Of a stretch of 64,000 bases of DNA, positions 46,547 through 55,454 are shown one piece after another. The stretch lies in NCBI RefSeq assembly GCF_900112045.1, contig NZ_FOJW01000009.1, positions 121,144 through 185,143 of the forward strand. Reading direction: 5' to 3'. The notes below the pieces were generated by a model. The model made no database searches and was not told the DNA's origin. It saw nothing but the letters and a program-made list of their open reading frames with translations. The position numbers were made by a program, and so were the translations under genes. Positions within the stretch are counted from its first letter, which is position 1; the number at the start of each line of letters is the position of its first letter. The DNA is from Lentibacillus halodurans (lineage in GTDB: Bacteria > Bacillota > Bacilli > Bacillales > Amphibacillaceae).

Positions 46547-49372
46547 ATGAGTGTTATCTATCCAAAAGGGGCTGACTGGCGTATATGGGATTTACATATT
46601 CACACCCCTAAATCAATCGAGAATAATTACGGGGGAGACGATGACAAGGTTTGGGAGGAGTTTATATCTAAGTTAGAACAACTTCCCGAAGCAGTAAAAG
46701 TGGTAGGCATAAACGATTATTACTTTATTGATGGATATGAGAAAGTTATGGATTATAAAATTAATAAAGGTCGAATGTCCAATTTAGAACTTATTCTTCC
46801 CGTTTTGGAGTTTAGGGTGGATACCTTTGGAACAAATAATGGCAAGAATTTTTTAAAGACTAACTTACATATTTTATTCAACGTAGAAATGGAAAATTAT
46901 AAAGCAGAAGTGCAGGACATTAAAGATGAGTTTATATCTAGGGTGAATCTTAGTAGGCATCACCCAACAAAAGCACTTAGTCGTAAAAGCTTTGTTGAAG
47001 CGTCAAGTGATGGAACGTTGCAAAAAGGTTTTGAAGAGCACTGTCCTAAAACAGAAGAGGTTTTTGAATTAATAAAGGGAGATAGGTGGAGAGAAGAAGT
47101 ATTCCTGTTTCTTGGGTTTAAAGAATGGGTTAATACTGATAAGGGTAACCAAGTAAAGCCTTTGAAGCAAAATTTATATGACAATGTTGATGCAATATTT
47201 ACTGCCTCAAAGCTTGAGGATATTCCTAAGAAGCAGGATACTTTATCCGCGTTTGGTACAAAAAGTCTTTTTCATTCATTGGACATCCATGATTTAACAA
47301 CTTTTGATAATTATAGCTGTAACACATGGATTAAAGCTGATCCAACTTTCGAAGGTTTAAAACAGATTTCCCATGAGCCAAAAAGGATTAAGATACAATA
47401 TAATAACCCTATTCATGATAATTTAAAGCCCTATTTTTCTGAGATTAGAATACCGGAAAGCAAAATATTTGAAGATAAAGATGTTAGCTTTAAGAAGTGT
47501 GATTTGTCACTCAACAGGGATATGGTAGCAATTATCGGGGGACGTGGAACAGGAAAGAGCCTTTTGTTAGATTCTATTGCGAAAACTCTTAACAAAACGG
47601 ATTTTACTAAAAGAGTAACAAAAATGAATTCCTTACAGGATTTTGAAATTGTATACAGCCATGAAGATAGTAGTCTTAGTGAGTATTATTCAGGTAATAG
47701 TGAAAATAATTTTTTAGAATATACTCATGTTAGTCAAAGTGAGGTTCAATCCATAGTCGAAGATCCGAAAAAATTAGGACAAACAATATTTGGTTTACTA
47801 TTGTTGCACTCCAATACCTTAACAGAAGGAGAAGAAGCAACAATTTCGAATATAAACTCCGAAATTAAGGTTTTAAAGGATTGGTTTTTTACAGAGGATG
47901 AAGAGGGAAATCGAATAAATTCAAATGATTACAATAGCCGTTTGAAATCAGATTATGAAAAGCGAATACAAAGTATAACTAATGAGAAGAATAGGAGGCT
48001 AATTGAAAAATATACTGAGAATAATAAAAGTAACAATATCAGTATTAAATTAAAAGAAGAAACAGAAGAGCTGTTAAAATACATTGATGAAACCCAGACA
48101 CATATAAACAATAAAATTAAAAAGTTGAACGAAAATAAATTCGATATAACTGTTGATACAATTGATTTAAAAAGCCATGTACAGTCTATTGAAGACTTAA
48201 AAAACAAAATCAAAGACTCACTAAAAAATTCGAGTCAAGAGAACAATCAGATTGAGAAAGAATTTAGAGAGAAAGGCTTAGAAGGTGATATATCTACTCT
48301 GCTAAGTAAAGTCAAAGGGTTTCAAGACGAAATAGAAAAACACGACGATAAGTTAAAATTGAATGAAAAAAAACGAAATGAATTGGCGGATTATCTTAGT
48401 CGAAGGAAGAAATTTAGTGAATATCTTAAACATAGATTAGATCAACAAAAAGATGATATAGACAAAAAGTGGGATGAATTAAAGTCAAACCCAAGCTGGA
48501 CAAAAAAACAAAGAAAACTGATAGAAAAAATTCTCGATGGGATAAATGTATACGGAGAAATTCTTTTTGATGAAGATAAATTCTATGAGGTTATAGAAAA
48601 ATGTGTTAATGGTGTGAAATTTAGGACCGCTAGAGCTAATAATGAATCCAAGATAGACAAATTAAAAAAATTCTTTAACGTACGTAATGAACGGGACTAT
48701 TTAAAATTAATATCAAATGAGGAAATAATATGTTTGGATTTAGACAAGCCGTATATTTCATTAGAAATGCTGCTGGACTATTACCCGGAGTTTCTGAGTG
48801 GTGATGGGGAATCTGAATTAATCAGTATTCTTTACACATCTACCGAAAGAGAAAAATACCTGAAAGTAATACCTAGGGTTGAATACTATGGTAAAAAGCC
48901 AGGCGAGTTGAGTATAGGACAACGTGGGACATTATTTATTTCACTAAAATTAGCGACTGATCCTTTTTCCAACCCATTTATTTTTGACCAGCCTGAAGAT
49001 GATCTGGATAACAAGTTTATAGTTGATAAATTAATGCCGGTCCTAAATGATTTAAAGGAGTATAGACAGATTATTGTCGTAACACACAATGCAAATATTG
49101 TAGTTAATGCTGATGCTGATCAAGTTATTGTTGCCCACAACGATTCTGAAAGTCTCTCCTACATTTCCGGTTCATTAGAGAATACTTTTAGAGTTGTAAA
49201 TTATGATAGTGAAAGTAGTGAAACTCTCACCCATCAAGGTATTAAAGAACATGTATGTGAAATCCTTGAGGGAGGAGAAGATGCTTTTGAGAAAAGAGAG
49301 AAAAAATATTCATTAAAATCAAAGCAGTTATTCACTAAAACTAACGAAGAAACTACCGTTGTCAATTCGTGA
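46547..49372 (+). CDS. PHP-domain/SMC-like ATPase (TrlF-type), candidate antiphage protein
   Basis: A 941-aa protein. The N terminus (WDLHIHTP, H17 and H19; INDYY near 55) is a PHP-type metallo-phosphoesterase motif. An ABC/SMC-type ATPase follows: Walker A GGRGTGKSLL near 330, long coiled coil about 470-680, signature LSIGQ near 786, Walker B FIFDQPEDDLDN near 811, and the switch histidine in VTHNANIV near 845. This layout matches the TrlF family of AAA-like ATPases, found among restriction and phage-defence genes. AGGAGG precedes ATG 46547. Nuclease activity on nucleic acid is a reasonable but unproven guess. Confidence 0.75.
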   Translation: MSVIYPKGADWRIWDLHIHTPKSIENNYGGDDDKVWEEFISKLEQLPEAVKVVGINDYYFIDGYEKVMDYKINKGRMSNLELILPVLEFRVDTFGTNNGKNFLKTNLHILFNVEMENYKAEVQDIKDEFISRVNLSRHHPTKALSRKSFVEASSDGTLQKGFEEHCPKTEEVFELIKGDRWREEVFLFLGFKEWVNTDKGNQVKPLKQNLYDNVDAIFTASKLEDIPKKQDTLSAFGTKSLFHSLDIHDLTTFDNYSCNTWIKADPTFEGLKQISHEPKRIKIQYNNPIHDNLKPYFSEIRIPESKIFEDKDVSFKKCDLSLNRDMVAIIGGRGTGKSLLLDSIAKTLNKTDFTKRVTKMNSLQDFEIVYSHEDSSLSEYYSGNSENNFLEYTHVSQSEVQSIVEDPKKLGQTIFGLLLLHSNTLTEGEEATISNINSEIKVLKDWFFTEDEEGNRINSNDYNSRLKSDYEKRIQSITNEKNRRLIEKYTENNKSNNISIKLKEETEELLKYIDETQTHINNKIKKLNENKFDITVDTIDLKSHVQSIEDLKNKIKDSLKNSSQENNQIEKEFREKGLEGDISTLLSKVKGFQDEIEKHDDKLKLNEKKRNELADYLSRRKKFSEYLKHRLDQQKDDIDKKWDELKSNPSWTKKQRKLIEKILDGINVYGEILFDEDKFYEVIEKCVNGVKFRTARANNESKIDKLKKFFNVRNERDYLKLISNEEIICLDLDKPYISLEMLLDYYPEFLSGDGESELISILYTSTEREKYLKVIPRVEYYGKKPGELSIGQRGTLFISLKLATDPFSNPFIFDQPEDDLDNKFIVDKLMPVLNDLKEYRQIIVVTHNANIVVNADADQVIVAHNDSESLSYISGSLENTFRVVNYDSESSETLTHQGIKEHVCEILEGGEDAFEKREKKYSLKSKQLFTKTNEETTVVNS

Positions 49373-49511
49373 TGATATGGCGGTGTTGTATGGGTTGTTG
49401 TGCTTTTAAAATTAAGATGTTGATAAAGTGTTTGGGTTCCTAAGCAATCGGGCGCAAAAATTTAATAATGATGGAATGTTTCAGTAGTTTTTACATAGAG
49501 GTGACTAAGCT

Positions 49512-49961
49512 ATGAACCATTTAACCAAAGGATTATACGGAGAAAATGCTCACGTTAACACATTGACGATTTTCGATGGATTAGGCATCGAGCAAGCAGG
49601 TGAGGTGGTTCTTAACCAGCATTCAATCTGGCAAATTCTAAATCATATGATCTACTGGCAAGAATATATTTTACGTCTTTTGAAGGGAGAAGAGACAGTA
49701 TCGCCAAAACATGCTTCAGAGACATGGCCAACAGAGGTAAAACCACCTGCCAAAAAGGATTGGGAATTGGCTGTTAACAAATTTACAGATGGTTTAAATG
49801 AAGCTGTACGATTTGCAGAAAACGAGCATGGCGTTTCAAATGGTCAGATGGAGCATCTTCTTTCGTTAATTTCCCATAATAGTTATCATTCCGGGCAAGT
49901 TGTGATTATCAGACGCTTTCTGAATCAGTGGCCACCTCCTACAGGTGGAGATACATGGTAG
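49512..49961 (+). CDS. DinB-family protein
   Basis: DinB/YfiT proteins are four-helix bundles with a three-histidine metal site, often thiol transferases or stress proteins of unknown substrate. The 149-aa product has LNQHSIWQILNHMIYWQEY (first histidines, about residues 36-55) and SHNSYHSGQVVIIRRFL (about 121-137). GAGGTGAC precedes ATG 49512. It is flanked by copies of the dispersed GGGCGC repeat (49446 and 50012). Confidence 0.8.
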   Translation: MNHLTKGLYGENAHVNTLTIFDGLGIEQAGEVVLNQHSIWQILNHMIYWQEYILRLLKGEETVSPKHASETWPTEVKPPAKKDWELAVNKFTDGLNEAVRFAENEHGVSNGQMEHLLSLISHNSYHSGQVVIIRRFLNQWPPPTGGDTW

Positions 49962-50373
49962 AAGCACACTATAGAGAGAGCCAATATTTGTGCCATCGAT
50001 CTTACGCAAACGGGCGCGATTGTTGAAGACCAAACGCCTAATTCCTTGCTGAAAAAAGGAGGAAATAGACTTTTTTATCCTTCATTATTTTAAATATTAC
50101 CCCATTGGTAAATGCGGTGGCAACAAGTGGTAAGTCTTGTGGCAATCACTGGTAAAAAAGATGACAGAAGCGGTACATTCTTTTGGCCGTAATCAGGTGT
50201 GATTACGGTCAGCGTTTTTACCACCTCTGCTATTTTTTTGTACCAGTGTTTGACAAATAGGTTACCAAGTGATATCAACTTGAAAATAATTTTGTTTTGT
50301 ATTATTCTTTAATTATAAAGATTACCAATTTATTGGTTGTGGGGCGGTACCACACTTTCTCAAATCGTTGTCA
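49962..50373. repeat. Repeat-rich spacer near the island's right end
   Basis: No gene. CTTACGCAAACGGGCGCGA (50010-50028) is a dispersed-repeat copy. Between 50100 and 50325 the motif TGGTAA or TTACCA occurs about six times, in both orientations. A perfect hairpin CCGTAATCA/TGATTACGG lies at 50187-50208. Confidence 0.45.
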
Positions 50374-50565
50374 ATGCATTTAAGTGGAAAAGGATGGTTT
50401 GTCGGAATCCTATGGGCTGGCTTATTATCCACCAATATCGCTAATTTACTTGAATTAACTAAACTTTCAGGAGTGATTTGGATGCTACTAAATGGAACAC
50501 CGATATTTTTATCAACCCTTGTTGTCTTCGTGAGGAAGGACAAGCGTCACCAATTTTTGGATTGA
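50374..50565 (+). CDS. Doubtful small hydrophobic protein
   Basis: A 63-codon frame (MHLSGKGWFVGILWAGLLST...) with two hydrophobic stretches and a charged tail (VRKDKRHQFLD). No ribosome binding site is visible, but an intrinsic terminator lies 44 bp downstream. It may be the end of a decayed membrane-protein gene. Confidence 0.3.
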   Translation: MHLSGKGWFVGILWAGLLSTNIANLLELTKLSGVIWMLLNGTPIFLSTLVVFVRKDKRHQFLD

Positions 50566-50608
50566 GGACACAAGGGCCATAAATACTCCACTATATAAAG
50601 TGGATTAT

Positions 50609-50632
50609 AAGCCTGCCTTTTGGCGGGCTTTA
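50609..50632 (+). terminator. Intrinsic terminator
   Basis: AAGCCTGCC (50609-50617) pairs with GGCGGGCTT (50622-50630) around a short TTTT loop, followed by TTATT. It ends transcription in the right part of the island. Confidence 0.65.
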
Positions 50633-51232
50633 TTCATTTCAACTTATTTATTCATTAAAATTAACAAAAATCAGAAAAGCAAAGTCTGTGCGGAAGAGAT
50701 AATGATATATAATAGAAGAAAAAATTTATATATAAATGAAAGTGACCCCAAACTAAACAGTTATAATGGTTAAGAGAAGTTTTTTCTAGTAGGGCAAGAT
50801 GTTTAAATTGAGGGTCAGCAATCAAAATAATTAATATTCTATGAAGGATTTAAAATAGATTGATGCGTTTGAATTGAAGGGTAGTAAAAAGGAGAGGGCA
50901 TTTCCATGATTTCATGATGGACCAGAAGTAAAATCGAAGTTTATGGAGCCGATAAATAACATAAATGTTTTGTTTAACGTTATTAATTTAATAAAAAGCT
51001 CTATGTTAGGAAATGTAAGGAATAGATTATATGGTAGAATAGATATACACAGGTCATACAAATTAGTATGAAAAATCGTAGAACATAACCTGATTTCAGG
51101 TGGTTATACTTAGACATATTTGGATTAAAGGTACTTAGACAAAAATTAATTGATAGATAAGCTGAAATCTTGTGGTATCATATGTTTTGGTCTAGTCACC
51201 CGATATATGCATGAGTTTAAAAAGTAAAATAA
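50633..51232. other. Non-coding right end of the island
   Basis: About 600 bp of AT-rich DNA without a gene. A 20-bp segment at 51079-51098 (TAGAACATAACCTGATTTCA) is close to 29877-29897 near the left end, in the same orientation. The island ends at 51232, just before GTCGCG. Its last bases supply an accidental ATG (51211) in frame with the rnhB remnant. Confidence 0.5.
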
Positions 51233-51238
51233 GTCGCG
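51233..51238 (+). repeat. Right junction core (attR), GTCGCG
   Basis: Second copy of the 6-bp core; host rnhB sequence (GACCGCTGGCAGGACC) resumes directly after it. Confidence 0.8.
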
Positions 51239-51768
51239 GACCGCTGGCAGGACCGGTTGTTGCAGCTGCAGTTATTTTACCGCGGGAATTTAAATTGCTT
51301 GGACTGAATGATTCCAAGCAATTAAATGAGGAAACACGGAATGAATACTTTACAATCATTAAAAATGAAGCTGTGAGTTATGGGATTTCCATGATCGATA
51401 ATCAAAAAATCGATCAGGTCAATATCTATGAAGCTACGAAACTGGCCATGTATAATGCAATCTGGCAGCTTAATCCTGCACCGGATCATATATTGATTGA
51501 TGCAGTGTCACTAGATCAGCTGTCTTGTACGTCTGAATCGATAACAAAGGGTGATCAGGAGAGTATATCGATTGCAGCTGCGAGCATATTGGCAAAAGTT
51601 ACCCGGGATAATTTAATGAAGGAAATACATAAGGACTACCCGGCGTATGGTTTTGCGTCCAATATGGGATATGGCACAAAACAACATCTGGACACACTGA
51701 CCGAACAGGGTGTTTCACCATATCACAGGAAATCATTTTCACCAGTACACAAAGCCGTCAGTCAATAA
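51239..51768 (+). pseudogene. rnhB: rnhB 3' fragment, interrupted by the island
   Basis: The larger C-terminal part of host ribonuclease [25 protein letters not shown] with the third catalytic Asp, [12 protein letters not shown] with the fourth, and YHRKSFSPV. The DE pair of the active site is on the other side of the island, so this part alone is inactive even if translated from the island's ATG at 51211. Sequence is otherwise undamaged, suggesting the insertion is recent or can excise. Confidence 0.93.
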
Positions 51769-51779
51769 AGTGAAACTGC

Positions 51780-51863
51780 ATTCAGTGGGATTCTTCGACG
51801 CACAGGACGTGCTAGTGCCGGTGTTGCGACAGGACGTCACGATCTTAACCTGCCCCACTGAAT
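51780..51863. repeat. Small inverted-repeat element after rnhB
   Basis: ATTCAGTGGG (51780-51789) and CCCACTGAAT (51854-51863) are perfect 10-bp inverted ends of an 84-bp unit. Its core (51793-51834) matches, in reverse, 15551-15591 before smc. It looks like a short non-autonomous element; it could also act as a terminator for rnhB. Confidence 0.55.
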
Positions 51864-51967
51864 AAGAAGAACAAAGGCTAAATACGCAGCGTCGTGTTGC
51901 AAATGCCTTTGTGATCTGCATCATGCAGCCCGAACAGAATTGGACCTTAACAGGCAGTTGTATCTGG

Positions 51968-51995
51968 CTCGTTTTAGTGATTTCCCTAAAACGAG
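51968..51995. repeat. Perfect hairpin before ylqG
   Basis: CTCGTTTTAG (51968-51977) and CTAAAACGAG (51986-51995) form a 10-bp stem with an 8-base loop 50 bp before ylqG. No T-run follows on the + strand; role unknown. Confidence 0.45.
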
Positions 51996-52044
51996 AGGCT
52001 GGAACGTACTACCTGTATAGCAGGAAAAATAGGGAGAGGGTCTC

Positions 52045-53823
52045 ATGAACGTACAACAGCTCCTGTCAGGGAAAACATCTAATATTGCCAAATCGCCGCA
52101 GGTTTTAAGACCCGGTCAAATTATTCAGGGTAAAATTATGAAACTGTACCCTAATCAAAAGGCGCAAATCCAGCTTGGCACACAAAAGGTGATTGCGCAG
52201 CTTGAAGCTTCTTTGTCAGCTGGCGGGAAATACCATTTTCAGGTGCAGCCGTCAGATGATGTTGTTCATTTGCGTGTCATCGGTGAACAGTTGCAAAATC
52301 ACAGTTCCCAAAACATGATGGCATTACTGCAGCAACTAGGGATGAAAACTTCAGGGTCGAATGTCGCCCTATTACAGGCGTTGATCAAAGAAAAAATTCC
52401 CTTTACCAAAGAACAGCTGCAAAGGGCCTTCCAGTTATTGAACAGTGCTAAAAATAGGCAGACCGCACAACAAACTATTAAAGGCATGATTTCATCCGGA
52501 CTGCCTATCACCGATATGGTTTATCAGGCATTAGCTTCTGTAAACGCTGGTGGCATGACCGATCAAATGACATCAGTGCTGAATCAGCTAAGACAGACGC
52601 CTGACCAGACAAGTCTGCAGCAAAATCTCATGCACCGTATCAATCAGATACTGGAGCCTTCACCAGGCAATAGTACACTCGTTAAGCAAATCGTGACCGA
52701 AGCATCCAACAATAACCAACAGCTTTTTCAGGCTTTAAAGGTTGCTGGCGCTATTGATGCACACGTGGATTTTTCCAAATGGAAAGCTGAATGGACGACA
52801 TCCGCCAGACAAGATGGCAGCATCAATGGTAAACAGCCATTTCAGCTGAATCGTAGTGAAGCGCTGCAGCTTCTTGAGGCGCTGCAAAAAAATGGTGTCC
52901 GCATCAGGAAAGCATCCCAGGTATTCGTGCAGCAGTGGTCATCAACCATCGAAAACGCTGCACTGAACAAGCAATCGATATCGGGACAGGATTTTTGGCA
53001 ATTGAAACAGCAGCTTACAAAATCACTCATGCCACTCATGTCAGGTGCCCAACATGAGCATTTTGCCAAACTTATCCAAAACAATCCTGTTCAGTTGCAG
53101 CAGCTGTTGACAACATTGCAGACGATGGCCGGCAGCCAAACATATACAACCATCGAAAATGTGCTGACACCGTTAAAAACCGAAAATACCTTTCTTTTTT
53201 CTTCACCAAAAGAACAATTTTTAAGTCAGATCCAGCAAGTACTGCAATCTACCGGCCTAACCTATGAAAATCAGCTTGCAAAAAATCAGTTCCATGAGCA
53301 GCAGAATACGATTAAATCTATGCTGCTGCAATTGGTTCAGCAAAACGATGGTGCTGTTAGTGAACGCTCACAGCAGCTCCTGCATTTCCTGAATGGCATG
53401 CAGCTACAATCGGTTCATGAAACAGCGAATGTCATTCAGGCACATCTGCAAGTGCCTGGACAAAAATTGGGCTTGCCCGACGATCTCCAGCTGGATTTTT
53501 CCGGGCATAAAACAGAAGACGGGAAAATCAATCCCGATTCCTGTCGTATATTATTTTATCTGGACTTTGCTAATCTAAACGAAACCATTATTGATATGCA
53601 TATACAAAAGCGGAATGTCTCGATAACCATATTCAATGATCGGGATAATCTGACAGAACAGTCGGCTGCATTTAAGCCCATGTTGCAGGAAGGGCTTGGT
53701 TCACTTGATTATCAGCTTTCGGCGATAATATTTAAACCGATTTATGACAAAAATCAATCCGCGAATGAGACCATCAGAAAAACGTATCAAAAACCTTATC
53801 AGGGAGTTGACTATCGTATATGA
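52045..53823 (+). CDS. ylqG: YlqG-like glutamine-rich protein of unknown function
   Basis: A 592-aa protein beginning MNVQQLLSGKTSNIAKSPQVLRPGQIIQGKIMKLYPNQKA (given here only as a pattern: glutamine-rich, flexible, with a beta start). It occupies the position of B. subtilis ylqG, between rnhB and ylqH, and the C-terminal part (INPDSCRILFYLDFANLNE... LDYQLSAIIFKPI) resembles the FliK-like C-terminal fold, in line with its FlhB-like neighbour. GGGAGAGGG precedes ATG 52045. It overlaps ylqH by 4 bp. Assignment rests on place and general resemblance. Confidence 0.75.
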   Translation: MNVQQLLSGKTSNIAKSPQVLRPGQIIQGKIMKLYPNQKAQIQLGTQKVIAQLEASLSAGGKYHFQVQPSDDVVHLRVIGEQLQNHSSQNMMALLQQLGMKTSGSNVALLQALIKEKIPFTKEQLQRAFQLLNSAKNRQTAQQTIKGMISSGLPITDMVYQALASVNAGGMTDQMTSVLNQLRQTPDQTSLQQNLMHRINQILEPSPGNSTLVKQIVTEASNNNQQLFQALKVAGAIDAHVDFSKWKAEWTTSARQDGSINGKQPFQLNRSEALQLLEALQKNGVRIRKASQVFVQQWSSTIENAALNKQSISGQDFWQLKQQLTKSLMPLMSGAQHEHFAKLIQNNPVQLQQLLTTLQTMAGSQTYTTIENVLTPLKTENTFLFSSPKEQFLSQIQQVLQSTGLTYENQLAKNQFHEQQNTIKSMLLQLVQQNDGAVSERSQQLLHFLNGMQLQSVHETANVIQAHLQVPGQKLGLPDDLQLDFSGHKTEDGKINPDSCRILFYLDFANLNETIIDMHIQKRNVSITIFNDRDNLTEQSAAFKPMLQEGLGSLDYQLSAIIFKPIYDKNQSANETIRKTYQKPYQGVDYRI

Positions 53824-54092
53824 CAGAAAAACGTCAGAAAGCCGTTGCAATGCGGTATGACCAGGATCGTGAAGAGGCTCCGAAAGTGACAGCATCAGGT
53901 AAGGGTTTAAGCGCAGAAGCGATCATTCAAAAAGCTAAAGAAAGCAATGTTCCGGTGCAGGAAGATAAATCGCTGGTTGAACTTTTGGCCGAACTGAACA
54001 TCAATGAAACAATACCTGAAGAATTATATCAGGCTGTTGCTGAAGTATTTGCTTTCGTATACAAGACTGATCAGCGCATGGATCGTTCTTAA
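53820..54092 (+). CDS. ylqH: YlqH, homologue of the FlhB cytoplasmic domain
   Basis: The 90-aa protein corresponds to the soluble C-terminal domain of the flagellar/type III export switch FlhB: VAMRYDQDREEAPKVTASGKG and AEAIIQKAKESNVPVQEDKSLVELL. The NPTH autocleavage site of FlhB lies before this region and is absent. It overlaps the 3' end of ylqG by 4 bp. Function unknown, possibly export-related given the FliK-like partner. Confidence 0.9.
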   Translation: MTEKRQKAVAMRYDQDREEAPKVTASGKGLSAEAIIQKAKESNVPVQEDKSLVELLAELNINETIPEELYQAVAEVFAFVYKTDQRMDRS

Positions 54093-54124
54093 CTACTTTT
54101 TGTTTATACCTGCAATCGTTGAAA

Positions 54125-54170
54125 AACCCAAAAAGGGGCATCGTATTTAAAAAACGCATGCTTCTTTTTC
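54125..54170 (+). terminator. Likely terminator after ylqH
   Basis: An imperfect hairpin (AAAAAGGGGCATCGT with ACGCATGCTTCTTTTT) ending in T residues lies 35 bp past ylqH. Confidence 0.5.
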
Positions 54171-54227
54171 GATATGGGGACGGTTGCAGCAGTGAACAGG
54201 GCAAAATCTGCCATAAATCGCTATTTC

Positions 54228-54256
54228 TTGTGAAATCTATCGTTTTTTTATACAAT
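54228..54256 (+). promoter_or_regulatory. Sigma-A promoter of sucC
   Basis: TTGTGA (54228-54233), a 17-bp spacer and TACAAT (54251-54256) lie 35 bp before sucC. Confidence 0.65.
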
Positions 54257-54290
54257 AGGAATGCAGTGAAATTTGATGGGAGGATGAAAG

Positions 54291-55454
54291 ATGAACATTC
54301 ATGAGTATCAAGGCAAAGATATTTTGCGTGAATCCGGCGTAAATGTTCCGAACGGGCATGTCGCATATACAGTTGAAGAAGCAGTAAACGCTGCCAAAAA
54401 ACTGAACAGTGATGTAACGGTTGTAAAGGCACAAATTCATGCCGGCGGTCGGGGTAAAGCCGGAGGTGTTAAAATTGCCAAAAACCTGGATGATGTGCGT
54501 ACATATGCGGACGAACTTTTGGGCAAAAATCTGGTGACACATCAAACAGGACCTGAAGGCAAGGAAGTAAAACGTTTATTGATTGAAGAAGGCTGCGATA
54601 TTCAAAATGAATACTATGTAGGGCTTGTATTGGACCGTGCCACTTCCCGTGTTGTTATGATGGCATCAGAAGAAGGCGGAACAGAAATTGAAGAAGTTGC
54701 TGCCGAAACACCGGAGAAAATTTTCAAAGAAGTGATCGATCCGGTAATCGGGCTATCCGGTTATCAAGCACGCAGACTGGCATTTAATATTAATATTCCG
54801 GATGAATTGATCGGTAAAGCAGCAAAATTCATGATTGGTCTTTATAATGTATTTGTTGAAAAAGATTGTTCCATTGCTGAAATCAATCCGCTCGTTACAA
54901 CAGGTGACGGTCAAGTAATGGCACTTGATTCTAAACTGAATTTTGACGATAATGCCATGTTCCGGCAAAAAGATATTATGGAACTGCGTGATTTGGAAGA
55001 AGAAGATGAAAAAGAAATCGAAGCTTCCAAGTATGACTTGAGCTATGTGGCACTGGACGGCAACATTGGCTGCATGGTTAATGGTGCAGGACTGGCCATG
55101 TCAACAATGGATATTATCAAATACTTTGGCGGCGAGCCTGCAAACTTCCTGGATGTTGGCGGTGGTGCAACAACTGAAAAAGTAACAGAAGCATTTAAAA
55201 TCATTTTGTCCGATTCAAATGTGAAAGGTATTTTTGTGAATATTTTCGGCGGCATCATGAAGTGTGATGTGATTGCTGAAGGTGTTGTGGAAGCGACGAA
55301 ACAAGTAGGACTTGATCTTCCACTGGTTGTGCGTCTTGAAGGGACAAACGTCGAACTGGGCAAACAAATTCTTGATGAATCAGGATTAAATATCACTTCA
55401 GCTGGATCGATGGCAGACGGCGCAGAAAAAATCGTTTCCGCAGTTAAAAATTAA
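54291..55454 (+). CDS. sucC: Succinyl-CoA synthetase beta subunit (ADP-forming)
   Basis: With SucD it converts succinyl-CoA to succinate with substrate-level phosphorylation in the TCA cycle. The 387-aa protein has an ATP-grasp domain ([35 protein letters not shown]) and the C-terminal ligase domain with GGGATTEKV and [14 protein letters not shown] precedes ATG 54291. Normal length. Confidence 0.97.
   Translation: MNIHEYQGKDILRESGVNVPNGHVAYTVEEAVNAAKKLNSDVTVVKAQIHAGGRGKAGGVKIAKNLDDVRTYADELLGKNLVTHQTGPEGKEVKRLLIEEGCDIQNEYYVGLVLDRATSRVVMMASEEGGTEIEEVAAETPEKIFKEVIDPVIGLSGYQARRLAFNINIPDELIGKAAKFMIGLYNVFVEKDCSIAEINPLVTTGDGQVMALDSKLNFDDNAMFRQKDIMELRDLEEEDEKEIEASKYDLSYVALDGNIGCMVNGAGLAMSTMDIIKYFGGEPANFLDVGGGATTEKVTEAFKIILSDSNVKGIFVNIFGGIMKCDVIAEGVVEATKQVGLDLPLVVRLEGTNVELGKQILDESGLNITSAGSMADGAEKIVSAVKN

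Larger units (their letters stand above)
29538..51232 (+). mobile_element. Site-specific integrated island in rnhB carrying its own RNase HII, recombinases and defence-type cargo
   Basis: The island is 21,695 bp. It splits rnhB at GTCGCG, which is present at both junctions (29538-29543 and 51233-51238); precise removal of one copy rebuilds the gene in frame. Left to right it holds a promoter-terminator leader, a complete RNase HII gene, two tyrosine recombinases, a degenerate tyrosine-recombinase-like gene, two HTH-type accessory genes, small membrane genes, PIN and giant-protein genes, VOC, a PHP-ATPase and a DinB-like gene. The 6-bp core and large recombinases recall the Tn554 family, which also inserts in a fixed gene without a target duplication. 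Mobility is inferred, not shown. Confidence 0.9.

Noticed and set aside
50090..50278. Small minus-strand frame in the right part of the island
   Set aside because: It covers the TGGTAA repeat cluster and hairpin; the frame is better explained by the repeats.
51211..51768. Intact 185-aa RNase HII starting at ATG 51211
   Set aside because: The first eight residues come from island DNA and the catalytic DE pair is missing; it is the tail of the split host gene.
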